A stretch of DNA of 64,000 nucleotides from Stenotrophomonas sp. SAU14A_NAIMI4_8 (GTDB taxonomy: Bacteria; Pseudomonadota; Gammaproteobacteria; Xanthomonadales; Xanthomonadaceae): positions 3,308,199-3,372,198 of the forward strand of contig NZ_CP025999.1 in NCBI RefSeq assembly GCF_003086695.1, in the 5' to 3' direction. Under the pieces are notes generated by a model. The model worked only from the letters and a program-made list of their open reading frames with translations, was not told the DNA's origin and did no database searches. This document shows, in pieces, positions 1 to 8,652 of the stretch. How positions within the stretch are numbered: position 1 is the first letter of the stretch; each line of letters opens with the position of its first letter. A program made the translations under genes and the position numbers.

Positions 1-605
1 TCCAGGCCGCCGGTGGCCAGGCCATCGTGCACCGCGCCGACGTGACCGACGCCGCTGCGGTGGCCGGCCTGGTGGCCGCCACCCAGGCCGCGTTCGGTGA
101 GCGCATCGACCTGCTGGTGAACGTGGCCGGCGGCATGGTGCAGCGCCGCCCGCTGGCCGACATCGACCCGGCGTTCTTCCACACCGTGATGGACCTGAAC
201 CTCACCTCCACCTACCTGACCACCCACGCGGTGGTGCCGCACATGGGCGAAGGCGCGGCCATCGTGAACTTTGCCTCGCAGGCAGGGCGCGATGGCGGCG
301 GCCCGGGCGCTTCGATCTATGCCACGGCCAAGGCGGCGGTGATGACCTTCACCCGCGCCATGGCCAAGGAACTGGGGCCGAAGGGCATCCGCGTGAATGC
401 GCTGTGCTGCGGCATGATCGCCACCCGCTTCCACGATGAATTCACCAAGCCGGAAGTGCGCACGGCGGTAGCCGGTGCGACCCCGCTGCGCCGCCAGGGC
501 GTGCCGGAAGAGGCGGCGGATGCGGCGGTGTTCCTGGCCTCGGACGCAGCGGCCTTCATCACCGGTGCGAACCTGGATGTGAACGGCGGCACCTACTTCT
601 CCTGA
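1..605 (+). CDS. SDR-family oxidoreductase (5' end outside window)
   Basis: Only the C-terminal ~200 residues lie in the window; the reading frame is open from base 3, so the start and the N-terminal GxxxGxG cofactor motif are upstream. Seen: the NxAG-like element NVAGG near base 120, and a YATAK element at about 318-332 that supplies the Tyr and Lys of the classical short-chain dehydrogenase Ser-Tyr-Lys set. The C-terminal part carries the family's RVNALCCG and ASDAAAFITG segments and ends in the usual DVNGGTYFS-like tail. Family knowledge: NAD(P)-dependent oxidation or reduction of an alcohol or carbonyl, normally cytoplasmic and tetrameric. The substrate cannot be inferred. The SGNH hydrolase follows after 18 bp on the same strand, so co-transcription is likely. 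Confidence 0.9.
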   Translation, partial: QAAGGQAIVHRADVTDAAAVAGLVAATQAAFGERIDLLVNVAGGMVQRRPLADIDPAFFHTVMDLNLTSTYLTTHAVVPHMGEGAAIVNFASQAGRDGGGPGASIYATAKAAVMTFTRAMAKELGPKGIRVNALCCGMIATRFHDEFTKPEVRTAVAGATPLRRQGVPEEAADAAVFLASDAAAFITGANLDVNGGTYFS

Positions 606-623
606 CCTGAGCGGACCCTTCCC

Positions 624-1811
624 ATGCAGCGCTGGATCACCCTGCTTTCGCTGGCTCTCGGCGCTGCCGTGGCCGCCCCCACCACCCAGGCCGCACCGGT
701 CTGGGTGACCGCCTGGACCGCGTCACCTGCACCGGACCGCAAGGACGGCACGGCCGAGGCGCCGGTGCAGTTCGCCGCGCAGACGGTGCGCCAGGACATG
801 CGCGTGGGCAGCCGTGGCGAAGCACTGCGGCTGCGCATCAGCAACGAACTGGGCACCACGCCGCTGCGCGTGGAAGATGTGCGCGTGCAATTGAAGGGTG
901 GAAAGGCTGCGCCGCTGGCGGTGACGGTGGATGGACGCAGCGCGATCGAGGTGCCGGTGGGCGCAGCGCTGTTGAGCGATCCGCTGCCGCTGCGGCTGGG
1001 CGCGCTGCAGGAAATCAGCGTGACCGCGTGGTTCCCGCAGCCGACACGGCCGGCCGTGCGCCGCACGGTGGTGCGGGTAGTGGATGGCCCGCAGGCCAGT
1101 GTGGCCGATGCGGTGAAGGTGAGTTACCAGCAGAACGTGTTTTCCGCGGTACTGGTGCAACGCGCCGACCGACCGCAGGTGATCGTGGCCCTGGGCGATT
1201 CGATCACCGAAGGGGCCACCGCCCGGCGCGGCTCGTTCAACCAATGGCCCGAGCGGCTGGGCGAGCGCCTGCAACAGGCCTGCCCCGACCGTTTCGTGGT
1301 GCTCAACCAGGGCATCAGCGGCAACAAACTGCTGGACCACGGCCGCAGCCATAGCGCGCTGTCACGACTGGATCGCGACGTGATCGCGGTGGCCGATGCC
1401 GATCAGGTGATCCTGTTCGAAGGCATCAATGACATCCGCAACGGCGGGGGCGCCAAGCCGCTGCCAGGTCGCAACGCAGCGGACATGCTGCTGGGTTACC
1501 GGCAGGTGGCGGCGCGGCTGCAGGCACACGGCATCCGCGCATGGCTGGGCACGCTCACCCCGTTTGGTGGTTCCGAGCGCTACGAGCCGGTGTCGGCAGC
1601 GACACGCACGGCCATCAACCAGTGGGCGCGCGGCAAGGACACCGGCTTCGATGGCGTGGTCGATTTCGACGCGGCGCTGCGTGACCCGGCGGCGCCGGAA
1701 GCCTTGCCGGCGGACATCACCCGCGACCACCTGCATCCCAATGATGAGGGCTACCGGCGCATGGCCGAAGCGATCGACCTGGGCATGCTGGGCTGCCAGC
1801 CCCCGCGTTGA
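624..1811 (+). CDS. Secreted SGNH/GDSL hydrolase
   Basis: 395 residues. The first ~23 residues form a signal peptide (hydrophobic core, then TTQAAP), so the protein is probably periplasmic or secreted. The four SGNH blocks are visible: GDSITEG with the nucleophile Ser near residue 193, GISGN near 229, GIND near 266 and DHLHPND near 367-373 with the catalytic Asp and His. Residues ~25-180 form an extra N-terminal domain typical of the larger SGNH esterases acting on acylated carbohydrates. Inferred role: ester hydrolysis, possibly deacetylation of a polysaccharide. It follows the SDR gene by 18 bp and is followed by a REP cluster, which likely marks the end of the transcription unit. The exact substrate is unknown. 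Confidence 0.88.
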   Translation: MQRWITLLSLALGAAVAAPTTQAAPVWVTAWTASPAPDRKDGTAEAPVQFAAQTVRQDMRVGSRGEALRLRISNELGTTPLRVEDVRVQLKGGKAAPLAVTVDGRSAIEVPVGAALLSDPLPLRLGALQEISVTAWFPQPTRPAVRRTVVRVVDGPQASVADAVKVSYQQNVFSAVLVQRADRPQVIVALGDSITEGATARRGSFNQWPERLGERLQQACPDRFVVLNQGISGNKLLDHGRSHSALSRLDRDVIAVADADQVILFEGINDIRNGGGAKPLPGRNAADMLLGYRQVAARLQAHGIRAWLGTLTPFGGSERYEPVSAATRTAINQWARGKDTGFDGVVDFDAALRDPAAPEALPADITRDHLHPNDEGYRRMAEAIDLGMLGCQPPR

Positions 1812-1846
1812 ACCGCTGTTGCCTGCTCGACTGCTTCAACGCTTCG

Positions 1847-2010
1847 GTAGAGTCGAGCTTGCTCGACTGCTTCAACGCTTTGGTAGAGTCGAGCTTGCTC
1901 GACTGCCCCTGCATTGTAGAGTCGAGCTTGCTCGACTGATTCCAGCAAGAGCAGTCGAGCAAGCTCGACTCTACGGAAGAGCAGAGGCAGTCGAGCAAGC
2001 TCGACTCTAC
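1847..2010. repeat. Cluster of five SMAG-type GTAG palindromes
   Basis: Five copies of a 23-bp REP that starts GTAGAGTCGAGC and folds around TTG: plus orientation at 1847-1869, 1883-1905 and 1916-1938, minus at 1952-1974 and 1988-2010. The first two also share the flank CTGCTTCAACGCTT, so they form a 36-bp direct repeat. The cluster fills the gap between the convergent SGNH hydrolase and ynfA genes. The GTAG terminus plus palindrome is the hallmark of the known Stenotrophomonas SMAG family, mobilised elsewhere by REP-associated tyrosine transposases; no such transposase is in this window. Head-to-head copies could form a longer hairpin in RNA and protect the 3' ends of both messages (inference). 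Confidence 0.9.
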
Positions 2011-2013
2011 CGT

Positions 2014-2343
2014 TCACGGGGCGGCGGCGCGCGGGCCGAACATGATCACGGCCATGCCGGCCAGGCACAGGGCGGCGCCCAGCAGATCCCAGCGGCTGGG
2101 GCGGATGCCGTCGACCAGCCACAGCCAGAACAGCGCGGTGCCGATGTACACGCCACCATAGGCGGCGTACACGCGCCCGCTGGCGGTGGGGTGCAGGGTC
2201 AGCAGCCAGGCGAACAGGGCCAGGCTGGCCGCCGCCGGCAGCAGCAGCCATGCGCTGCCGCCCTTGCGCAGCCACAGCCACGGCAGATAGCAGCCGACAA
2301 TCTCGGCCAGCGCGGTCAGCAGGAACAGACCCAGCGTTTTCAC
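2014..2343 (-). CDS. ynfA: YnfA-family small membrane protein
   Basis: 109 residues and almost entirely hydrophobic, with four membrane segments, matching the YnfA/UPF0060 family in length and pattern (for example [12 protein letters not shown] in the third segment and the RPSRWDLLG loop before the last). The family is related in fold to small multidrug resistance transporters; a role in efflux of cationic compounds is reported for some members, but the native substrate is not settled. The start chosen is a GTG at 2343 overlapping the mazG stop in a GTGA junction, which implies translational coupling. A longer upstream reading frame exists but would run inside mazG and would not suit this family. 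Confidence 0.88.
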   Translation of the reverse strand: MKTLGLFLLTALAEIVGCYLPWLWLRKGGSAWLLLPAAASLALFAWLLTLHPTASGRVYAAYGGVYIGTALFWLWLVDGIRPSRWDLLGAALCLAGMAVIMFGPRAAAP

Positions 2344-3173
2344 GCTTTTTCCGCGGCCTTGGCGTGCTGCCAGAGGGCTTCCTGCGCATCCAGGTCCAAC
2401 CCCGCCAGCGCTTCCCCCTGTGCCTCGGCCTGCGCTTCCATGGCGCGGAAGCGTCGCTCGAACTTGTGGTTGGCCCCACGCAGTGCCGCGCCCAGGTCGA
2501 TGTCGGCATGGCGGGCCAGGTTGGCGCAGACGAACAGCAGGTCGCCCAGTTCCTCCTGCAGCCGTGCCTTGTTGCCGGCAACATCGCCGCGCTCGAATTC
2601 CTCGCGCAGTTCCTGCAGTTCCTCGGCGGCCTTGTCCAGCACCGGCAACGGGCCCGGCCAATCGAAGCCGACCCGCGCGGCACGTGCCTGCAGTTTCACC
2701 GCACGCTGCCATTCGGGCAGGCCGCGCGAGATGCCGGCCAGGGCCGAGCCATCCTGGTCACCCTTGGCCGCACGTTCGGCACGCTTGATCGCGTCCCAGT
2801 TGCGCATCACGCCATCGGCGTCGTCCACGTCCACATCGGCGAACACGTGCGGGTGGCGGCGCTGCATCTTGTCACTGATCGCGCGGGCGACATCGGCGAA
2901 GGCGAAGCTGCCCTGCTCTTCGGCCATGCGCGCATGGAACACCACCTGCAGCAGCAGGTCGCCCAGTTCATCGCACAGATCATCGAAGTCGCCGCGATCG
3001 ATGGCATCGGCTACTTCATAGGCCTCTTCGATGGTGTACGGCGCAATGGTGCTGAAATCCTGCTGCAGATCCCACGGGCAGCCGCCCTGCGGATCGCGCA
3101 GGCGCGCCATGATGCCCAGCAGGCGCTCCAGTTCGGTGCTGGCGGCACTGCCGACGGTGGGGGTATCGCTCAT
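2340..3173 (-). CDS. mazG: Nucleoside triphosphate pyrophosphohydrolase MazG
   Basis: 277 residues, close to E. coli MazG (263). Two MazG all-alpha repeats are visible, each with a metal-binding acidic helix: [16 protein letters not shown] in the N-terminal half and [15 protein letters not shown] in the C-terminal half. The N-terminal [20 protein letters not shown] segment is diagnostic. The enzyme hydrolyses (d)NTPs to the monophosphate and pyrophosphate and cleans the nucleotide pool; in E. coli it also modulates ppGpp. It lies in a tight minus-strand run nudE-cysQ-mazG-ynfA; nudE, cysQ and mazG all hydrolyse nucleotide phosphates, which suggests a shared metabolite-cleansing operon. Confidence 0.95.
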   Translation of the reverse strand: MSDTPTVGSAASTELERLLGIMARLRDPQGGCPWDLQQDFSTIAPYTIEEAYEVADAIDRGDFDDLCDELGDLLLQVVFHARMAEEQGSFAFADVARAISDKMQRRHPHVFADVDVDDADGVMRNWDAIKRAERAAKGDQDGSALAGISRGLPEWQRAVKLQARAARVGFDWPGPLPVLDKAAEELQELREEFERGDVAGNKARLQEELGDLLFVCANLARHADIDLGAALRGANHKFERRFRAMEAQAEAQGEALAGLDLDAQEALWQHAKAAEKA

Positions 3174-3186
3174 GCAGCCTCCAGGT

Positions 3187-3990
3187 TCAGTCGGTCAACC
3201 AGTCGCGCCACGGCAGGCTGGTGTCGCCCAGGGCGATGAAATCGCCATTGAGCAGCGTGCTGCGGCGGTTGTAGCGGAAGGGCTTGCCGGTACGCGCCGA
3301 CAGCACGGCACCGCCGGCGGCGTGCAGCACGCACTGGCCGGCGGCGGTGTCCCATTCCGAGGTGGGCCCCAGCCGCGGGTAGACGTCGAGCCCGCCTTCG
3401 GCAATGCGGCAGAATTTCAGCGACGAGCCCTGCACCACGGTTTCGATGTCGCCCATGCGCTGCAGCAGCGCAAGGGTTTCCGGCGAGCGGTGCGAACGGC
3501 TGGCCGCCACCCGCAGCGGCGTGGTCGCCGGGCTGCGCGTGCGCAGCACGGTGTCGTGCAGGCCCTGGCGGCGGTAGGCCAGTTCGCCGCGCATGGCGTG
3601 CCAGACGATGCCGGTCACCGGCGCCTGCACCACGCCGAACGCCGGTGCGCCCTGGTAGATCAGCGCGATGTTGACGCTGAACTCGCCGTTGCGCTTGACG
3701 AAATCGCGGGTGCCGTCCAGCGGATCGACCAGCCAGTAAGCGCCCCAGTGCTGGCGTTGTTCCCAGGGCACCAGCGCCGATTCTTCGGAAAGGATGGGCA
3801 GATCCGGGGTGAGCTGGCGCAGGCCCTGCTGGATGACACGGTCGGCGGCCAGGTCGGCCGCGGTGACCGGGCTGTCGTCGGCCTTCAGGGTCACGTCGAA
3901 ACCGCTGCTGTAGACCTGCATGATCGCCTGCCCGGCTTCCTGGGCAATGGCAATGGCGGTCTCGCGCAGTTCGGTGGTCAGCTTGATCAT
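3187..3990 (-). CDS. cysQ: 3'(2'),5'-bisphosphate nucleotidase CysQ
   Basis: 267 residues; inositol monophosphatase superfamily. Metal-binding and catalytic motifs seen: SEES (about residue 67), DPLDGTRDF (about residues 85-95) and WDTAAGQ near the C terminus. CysQ removes the 3' phosphate of PAP and related nucleotides, by-products of sulfate assimilation and acyl-carrier protein loading. The ATG at 3990 overlaps the nudE stop (ATGA), which fixes this start over a longer upstream frame that would run through nudE. Position in a nudE-cysQ-mazG run supports a nucleotide-salvage role. The protein is expected in the cytoplasm, peripheral to the membrane. Confidence 0.94.
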   Translation of the reverse strand: MIKLTTELRETAIAIAQEAGQAIMQVYSSGFDVTLKADDSPVTAADLAADRVIQQGLRQLTPDLPILSEESALVPWEQRQHWGAYWLVDPLDGTRDFVKRNGEFSVNIALIYQGAPAFGVVQAPVTGIVWHAMRGELAYRRQGLHDTVLRTRSPATTPLRVAASRSHRSPETLALLQRMGDIETVVQGSSLKFCRIAEGGLDVYPRLGPTSEWDTAAGQCVLHAAGGAVLSARTGKPFRYNRRSTLLNGDFIALGDTSLPWRDWLTD

Positions 3991-4550
3991 CGCGCCGCCT
4001 GCAGCCACTGCCGCGCGATGAACAGCGCGGCCAGCGAACGGCCTTCGGAAAAGTCTTCGCGCAGCATCAACTGGTCCAGCTCGGCCAGCTTCCACGGCAC
4101 CACTTCCAACTCTTCGGGCTCATCACCGGCCAGCTTTTCCGGGTACAGATCGCGTGCCACCACCAGCCAGGACTGGTGGCTCATGTAGGTCGGCGCCAGG
4201 GTCATCGCGCGCAGCACATCCACGCGCCGCGCACCGTAACCGGCCTCTTCCTTCAGCTCGCGGTCGGCAGCCTGTTCCGGGGTTTCGCCCGCATCGATGC
4301 GGCCCTTCACCAGGCCCAGCTCGTAGCGGTGTACGCCGGCGGCGTATTCACGCACCAGCAGTACGGTCTGGTCATCCAGCATCGGCACCACCACCACCGC
4401 GCCATGGCCGCGGCTGACCAGGCGCTCGAAGCGCCGGTGTTCGCCATTGGAAAACTCCAGGTCCAGGTGCTGGCGCTGGAACGGGCCGTTTTCCTCGTCG
4501 GTGATCCGATGGATGATCGGCAGGCGACGGCTGGCGCGGTCATCGGTCAT
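3987..4550 (-). CDS. nudE: ADP compounds hydrolase NudE
   Basis: 187 residues, matching E. coli NudE (186). The Nudix box is intact: G-R-I-D-A-G-E, then seven residues, then RELKEEAGYG. NudE hydrolyses ADP-ribose, NADH and diadenosine polyphosphates in a Mg-dependent reaction. The ATG at 4550 is preferred because the upstream in-frame extension is arginine- and proline-rich and runs into the bioA leader. The gene is divergent from bioA with 77 bp between starts, and its stop overlaps the cysQ start by 4 bp, so the two are probably translationally coupled. Confidence 0.92.
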   Translation of the reverse strand: MTDDRASRRLPIIHRITDEENGPFQRQHLDLEFSNGEHRRFERLVSRGHGAVVVVPMLDDQTVLLVREYAAGVHRYELGLVKGRIDAGETPEQAADRELKEEAGYGARRVDVLRAMTLAPTYMSHQSWLVVARDLYPEKLAGDEPEELEVVPWKLAELDQLMLREDFSEGRSLAALFIARQWLQAAR

Positions 4551-4627
4551 TCGGACTCTCCACGGCGGGCGGCGCGCGCGCCGGGGCCGATAGAATGGGC
4601 AGGCAGCAACATGTTCATGAGCCCGAA

Positions 4628-6019
4628 ATGCTAGCAGACCCAACCCCTTCCCCGCTGGCCCGGCAGTGGCGGCAACGCGACCTGCAGGTGCTCTGGCACC
4701 CCTGCACGCAGATGCGCGAGCACCCGGACACCCTGCCGCTGGTGCCGATCGCGCGCGGCCAGGGCGCCTGGCTGATCGATCACGACGGCAACCGCTACCT
4801 GGATGCGGTCAGCAGCTGGTGGACAAACCTGTTCGGTCACGCCGAACCGCGCATCGGCGGCGCCATTGCCGCACAGGCCGGGCAGCTGGAACAGGTGATG
4901 CTGGCCGGGTTCAGCCATGAACCGGCGATCAGCCTGGCCGAGCGCCTGCTGGCGCTGGCGCCGCGCCAGGCCGGGCGCGACCCGCTCGCCAAGGTGTTCT
5001 TCGCCGACAACGGCTCGGCCGGGGTGGAAGTGGCGCTGAAGATGGCCTTCCAGTATTTCCAGAACCGCGGCGAGCGCCGGCGCACGCGCTTCATCGCGCT
5101 GGAGAACGGCTACCACGGCGAAACCCTGGGCGCACTGGCGCTGGGCGATATCCCGCTGTACCGCCGCGTGTATGCGCCGCTGCTGGCCGAGGGCCTGTTC
5201 GCGCCCTCGCCCGATGCCTACCTGGCCGAGCCCGGGCAGAGCGCCACTGAGCGCGCCCTGCAGGCCGCCGACGGCCTGGCCACGCTGTTCGACCAGCACC
5301 CGGGCGAAATCTGCGCGGTGATCCTGGAACCGCGCCTGCAGTGCGCCGGCGGCATGCGCATGCACGACCCGATCTATCTGAAACGGGTGCGCGAGCTGTG
5401 CGACGCGCACGGTGCGTTCATGATCGCCGATGAGATCGCCACCGGCTTTGGCCGCACCGGCACCCTGTTCGCCTGCGAACAGGCCGGGGTGATGCCCGAC
5501 CTGATGTGCCTGTCCAAGGGCCTGACCGGCGGCTTCCTGCCGCTGGCCGCGGTGCTGGCCACGCAGGCGCTGTACGACGCCTTCCTGGACGATTCACGCG
5601 AGCGCGCGTTCCTGCACTCGCACAGCTATACCGGCAACCCGCTGGCCTGCGCGGCCGCCCTGGCCACGCTGGACATCTTCCGCGACGAGGACGTGATTGC
5701 GCGCAACCGCGGCATCGCCTCGGTGATGGGCGCCCTGGCCGCGCCGCTGGCCGACCATGCGCACGTGGCCGACGTACGCCAGGCCGGCATGGTGGTGGCG
5801 TTTGAACTGTCGCGCAACGGCGATCGCCGCACGCCGTTCGAGCCGGCATTGCGGCTGGGCCTGCACGCCTACAAGGCGGCGCTGAAGCGCGGCGTGGTGC
5901 TGCGCCCGCTGGGCGATGTGCTGTACTGGATGCCACCGTATTGTGTGGACGACGAACAACTGGAACTGCTGGCCCACACCACGCTGGCAGCCATCGACGA
6001 GGCAATTGCATGCGCGTGA
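4628..6019 (+). CDS. bioA: Adenosylmethionine-8-amino-7-oxononanoate aminotransferase
   Basis: 463 residues; class III PLP-dependent aminotransferase. BioA transfers the amino group of S-adenosylmethionine to KAPA, making DAPA for biotin. Seen: the N-terminal LWHPCTQM signature of BioA, the substrate-region SSWWTNLFGHAEPRI, the PLP-binding IADEIATGFGRTG (Asp near 267) and the Schiff-base Lys in LSKGLTGG near residue 296. The start is taken at ATG 4628; an upstream in-frame ATG at 4595 would add 11 unconserved residues. The gene overlaps rsmE by 10 bp. No other biotin gene is in the window. Confidence 0.95.
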   Translation: MLADPTPSPLARQWRQRDLQVLWHPCTQMREHPDTLPLVPIARGQGAWLIDHDGNRYLDAVSSWWTNLFGHAEPRIGGAIAAQAGQLEQVMLAGFSHEPAISLAERLLALAPRQAGRDPLAKVFFADNGSAGVEVALKMAFQYFQNRGERRRTRFIALENGYHGETLGALALGDIPLYRRVYAPLLAEGLFAPSPDAYLAEPGQSATERALQAADGLATLFDQHPGEICAVILEPRLQCAGGMRMHDPIYLKRVRELCDAHGAFMIADEIATGFGRTGTLFACEQAGVMPDLMCLSKGLTGGFLPLAAVLATQALYDAFLDDSRERAFLHSHSYTGNPLACAAALATLDIFRDEDVIARNRGIASVMGALAAPLADHAHVADVRQAGMVVAFELSRNGDRRTPFEPALRLGLHAYKAALKRGVVLRPLGDVLYWMPPYCVDDEQLELLAHTTLAAIDEAIACA

Positions 6020-6747
6020 CCCGCTGTCCCATCGACCTGCCGCTGCACAGCGGCCAGACCCTGACGCTGCCCGAAGACACCGCCAACCACCTGGTACGGG
6101 TGATGCGACTGCACGAAGGCGATACCTGCGTGCTGTTCAATGGCGATGGCCACGACTACAGCGCCGTGCTGACCGTGGCCGGCAAGCGTGAGGTGCAGGT
6201 GCGCATCGACAGCGTGCAGGCCGTCGGCAACGAATCGCCGCTGGCCATCACCCTGCTGCAGGGCGTGGCGCGCGGCGAGAAGATGGACCTGATCCTGCAG
6301 AAGGCCACCGAACTGGGCGTGGCCGCCATCGTGCCGGTCAATGCCGAGCGTACCGAGGTGAAGCTGGACGCCGCCCGCGCGGAAAAGCGCGTGGCGCACT
6401 GGAACAACGTGGTGACCTCGGCCTGTGGCCAGTCCGGGCGTGCACGCATTCCGGCGGTGGGCACGCCGCTGTCGCTGGCACAGGCAACGGCAGCGTTGCC
6501 GACCGACACCCTGCGCTTGACCCTGGACCCGCTGGGCAGCCACCGCCTGTCCACGCTGCAGGCCGCACCGGCGGGGGGCGTGGTGATCGCCATCGGGCCC
6601 GAAGGCGGCTGGTCGCCGCGTGACCGCGATCAGCTGGCCCAGGCCGGTTTCCAGGGTCTGCAGCTGGGGCCGCGGATCCTGCGCACGGAAACCGCCGGCC
6701 TGGCCGCGATTGCGGCATTGCAGGCGCGGTTGGGGGATCTGGGGTAA
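6010..6747 (+). CDS. rsmE: 16S rRNA (uracil-1498-N3)-methyltransferase RsmE
   Basis: 245 residues, the typical RsmE length. It methylates N3 of U1498 in 16S rRNA with SAM after 30S assembly. The SPOUT-fold knot motifs are present: IGPEGGWSPRD and LGPRILRTETAGLAAIAAL near the C terminus, preceded by a PUA-like N-terminal domain (HSGQTLTLPEDTANHLVRVMR). The ATG at 6010 lies inside the 3' end of bioA, giving a 10-bp overlap; this start leaves the family N terminus (RCPIDLPL) intact. Transcription is probably shared with bioA. A REP pair directly follows. Confidence 0.95.
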   Translation: MRVTRCPIDLPLHSGQTLTLPEDTANHLVRVMRLHEGDTCVLFNGDGHDYSAVLTVAGKREVQVRIDSVQAVGNESPLAITLLQGVARGEKMDLILQKATELGVAAIVPVNAERTEVKLDAARAEKRVAHWNNVVTSACGQSGRARIPAVGTPLSLAQATAALPTDTLRLTLDPLGSHRLSTLQAAPAGGVVIAIGPEGGWSPRDRDQLAQAGFQGLQLGPRILRTETAGLAAIAALQARLGDLG

Positions 6748-6768
6748 GGGGCGCGTTCCGCGAGCGAA

Positions 6769-6832
6769 GTGCCGACCAAGGTCGGCACCTACCAAGGGCG
6801 GCGAAGCAGTGCCGACCAAGGTCGGCACCTAC
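6769..6832 (-). repeat. Two SMAG palindromes, CCGACC subtype
   Basis: Two direct copies of a 24-bp palindrome at 6769-6792 and 6809-6832. Read on the minus strand each starts GTAGGTGCCGACC and pairs through GGTCGGCAC. They sit between the convergent rsmE and chpC-like genes. The subtype differs in stem sequence from the 1.8-kb cluster but keeps the GTAG end and the TTGG turn. Confidence 0.85.
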
Positions 6833-6853
6833 CGAGCGCGCGCAGCCGCCGGA

Positions 6854-7318
6854 TCAGGCGGCCAGCGAATCCAGCGCGCTTTCCAGCGCATCCAGGTTCG
6901 GCAGCAGGGCGCTCTTTTCGCCCAGCAGCACCCGCATGTGCACGATGTCGGGCAGCGTTTCTTCCGAGGCGTCGGCCAGCAGACCGTCGCGCGGCACCGA
7001 GATCAGCTGCGGGAAGTTCTGGGTCAGCAGCGCGTAGTACGGGCGCTGGGCGTTGCCGCTCAGTGCCTTCAGCACCACCACCTTGTTGTGCGCACCCACC
7101 ACTTCATCGCCCAGGCCGGTCAGGCGCGCGAACGACAGCAGCGGCACCTGCCAGCCGTGCCAGGCAATCTGCCCCAGCAGCCAGCGCGGTGCGTCGGCAA
7201 CCGGTTCGATCGCCACGCGCGACATCATTTCGGCCACGGTGGCGTTGGGCAGCAGCACGCGCTCGCCACCGGCCTGGATCAGGACGCCGCGGATCTCGTC
7301 ATTGCTGGCGTAACTCAT
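6854..7318 (-). CDS. chpC: CheW-like adaptor ending the pil-chp cluster (ChpC-like)
   Basis: 154 residues, a single CheW-type domain with no signal peptide or membrane segment. It is the last gene of the type IV pilus chemosensory operon and its start overlaps the CheB-like gene by 4 bp. In Pseudomonas the same position is held by chpC, a second CheW homologue beside pilI; the symbol is assigned by position and domain. Expected role: coupling of receptor and kinase, or linking a further input to the ChpA array at the cell pole. Low sequence similarity to PilI in this operon fits separate partners. Confidence 0.8.
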   Translation of the reverse strand: MSYASNDEIRGVLIQAGGERVLLPNATVAEMMSRVAIEPVADAPRWLLGQIAWHGWQVPLLSFARLTGLGDEVVGAHNKVVVLKALSGNAQRPYYALLTQNFPQLISVPRDGLLADASEETLPDIVHMRVLLGEKSALLPNLDALESALDSLAA

Positions 7319-8652
7319 GCTGCGTCTCCGTCATCTTCGTGCCGGCCCCAGCGCGCGGCAATCGCCTGCGCCAGCTCCTGCGGTTCACCGGCGACCATGC
7401 CGGCGGCCACCACGGCCGTGGCCGCAGCCGGGTCGTAACAGCCTTCGCCCACCTGCCCTGCCACCCAGGCGCCGGCGGCGGCCAGGTCCAGCGCCGGCCC
7501 CACATGGGCCAGGTCGGCGCCGCTGAGCAGCACCACCGCGGTGTGCGCCGGCGGCAGGGCGTCGATCGCGATGCCCTGCGCACGGGTCTGGAAGTACAGC
7601 CCGTCCGTGGCCGCCTGCACGCCCAGATCATCAGCCAGCACGTGCACTTCACCGGGTACGGCGCGCTGGCCCGGTTCGGCCAGTTGCACCGGCAGCGGCG
7701 AAACGCGCGCCATCTGCTTGACCAGGTTGCCGTAGCGGCCACCGTCCAGGCGCATGTGTACCAGCACCGGCACGCTCAGGTCGGCCGGCAGCGCGCCCAG
7801 CAGGCGACGCAGCGCATCGGGACCGCCGATACCGGCCAGCACCAGCAGCGCACCGGCGCGGGCGCCGGCGGGCAGTGCTGCATCCAGGTCCACCAGGCTC
7901 AGGTGGTCGGTATCGAAGGTGGTCGGTGATGCAGCGTCGGCCGCCGGAGTGGTCGGGGCCGGCGCGCTGGCAGGCTCATCCACCAGCGACCAGGCGGTGT
8001 GATCGCCCAGCGCAGCCGACGGCACCGGCGGCGGTTCGATCACCGGCGCAGCGATGTCTTCTACAGCCTCGGCCGACGGCGGCGGCTCGGGCAGCACCGG
8101 CTGCAGCGCGGCCAGCGCCTGTTCCAGCGCGATGGGTTCATGCAGGTCGGCCGGAGGCGAGTACAGGCCATCGGCCGGCACGTCGTCGGCCCACGACAGC
8201 GCCTGGTCCAGGTGCGGCTGCAGCGCGGCATCCTGCGGCTGCGGCGGCGTGGACGGCAGGCCTGGTTGCAGCTGCAGGCTGGGCTCGTCTTCGGCACCGG
8301 GCGGCAATACCTGCTGGTGGCCGTGCAGCTTGGCCGCCAGGTGGCGGCCCCAGCGCTGAGCTTCCCAGCCGTCACGGCGCGCGGCCAGTTCGGCCTCGTC
8401 GAACACCAGGGTCAGCCCCGGCGCGGACAAGGCCGGCTCCAGGCGCTCCAGGGCGTCCTCGATGGCCGCCTCAAGGGCGATCACCACGAACTGCGGCTGT
8501 GCATCGGCCAGCGCCTGCGGTTCCAGGCCGCTGGGATCATCTTCCAGCACGATCTGCACATCGGCATGGGCCAGGGCTTCGCGCAGGCGTTCGCGCGCCG
8601 CGCCCGGACGGGCCAGCAGGGCAACGGCCGGAACCGGATTCACATCACTCAC
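7315..8652 (-). CDS. CheB-like protein with degenerate methylesterase domain
   Basis: About 445 residues from a GTG at 8652 that overlaps the chpA stop by 8 bp; GTG 8658 is an alternative. Three regions: an N-terminal ~100 residues that look like a receiver domain without its phospho-acceptor, an acidic proline- and alanine-rich linker (~100-260), and a C-terminal CheB methylesterase-like domain. Compared with CheB, the catalytic Ser motif (GASTGG) reads LAGIGG, the His segment is kept (LVHMR), and the catalytic Asp motif (TGMGxDG) reads SGADLAH. Ser and Asp are therefore missing, and the protein is unlikely to demethylate receptors. Position matches chpB of Pseudomonas. No CheR/PilK methyltransferase gene is present in the cluster, in line with loss of methylation-based adaptation. 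A scaffold role is an inference. Confidence 0.75.
   Translation of the reverse strand: MSDVNPVPAVALLARPGAARERLREALAHADVQIVLEDDPSGLEPQALADAQPQFVVIALEAAIEDALERLEPALSAPGLTLVFDEAELAARRDGWEAQRWGRHLAAKLHGHQQVLPPGAEDEPSLQLQPGLPSTPPQPQDAALQPHLDQALSWADDVPADGLYSPPADLHEPIALEQALAALQPVLPEPPPSAEAVEDIAAPVIEPPPVPSAALGDHTAWSLVDEPASAPAPTTPAADAASPTTFDTDHLSLVDLDAALPAGARAGALLVLAGIGGPDALRRLLGALPADLSVPVLVHMRLDGGRYGNLVKQMARVSPLPVQLAEPGQRAVPGEVHVLADDLGVQAATDGLYFQTRAQGIAIDALPPAHTAVVLLSGADLAHVGPALDLAAAGAWVAGQVGEGCYDPAAATAVVAAGMVAGEPQELAQAIAARWGRHEDDGDAA

Noticed and set aside
1847..2010. Rho-independent terminators for the GTAG palindromes
   Set aside because: No T-tract follows the stems; the GTAG end and multi-copy nature identify them as REP elements.
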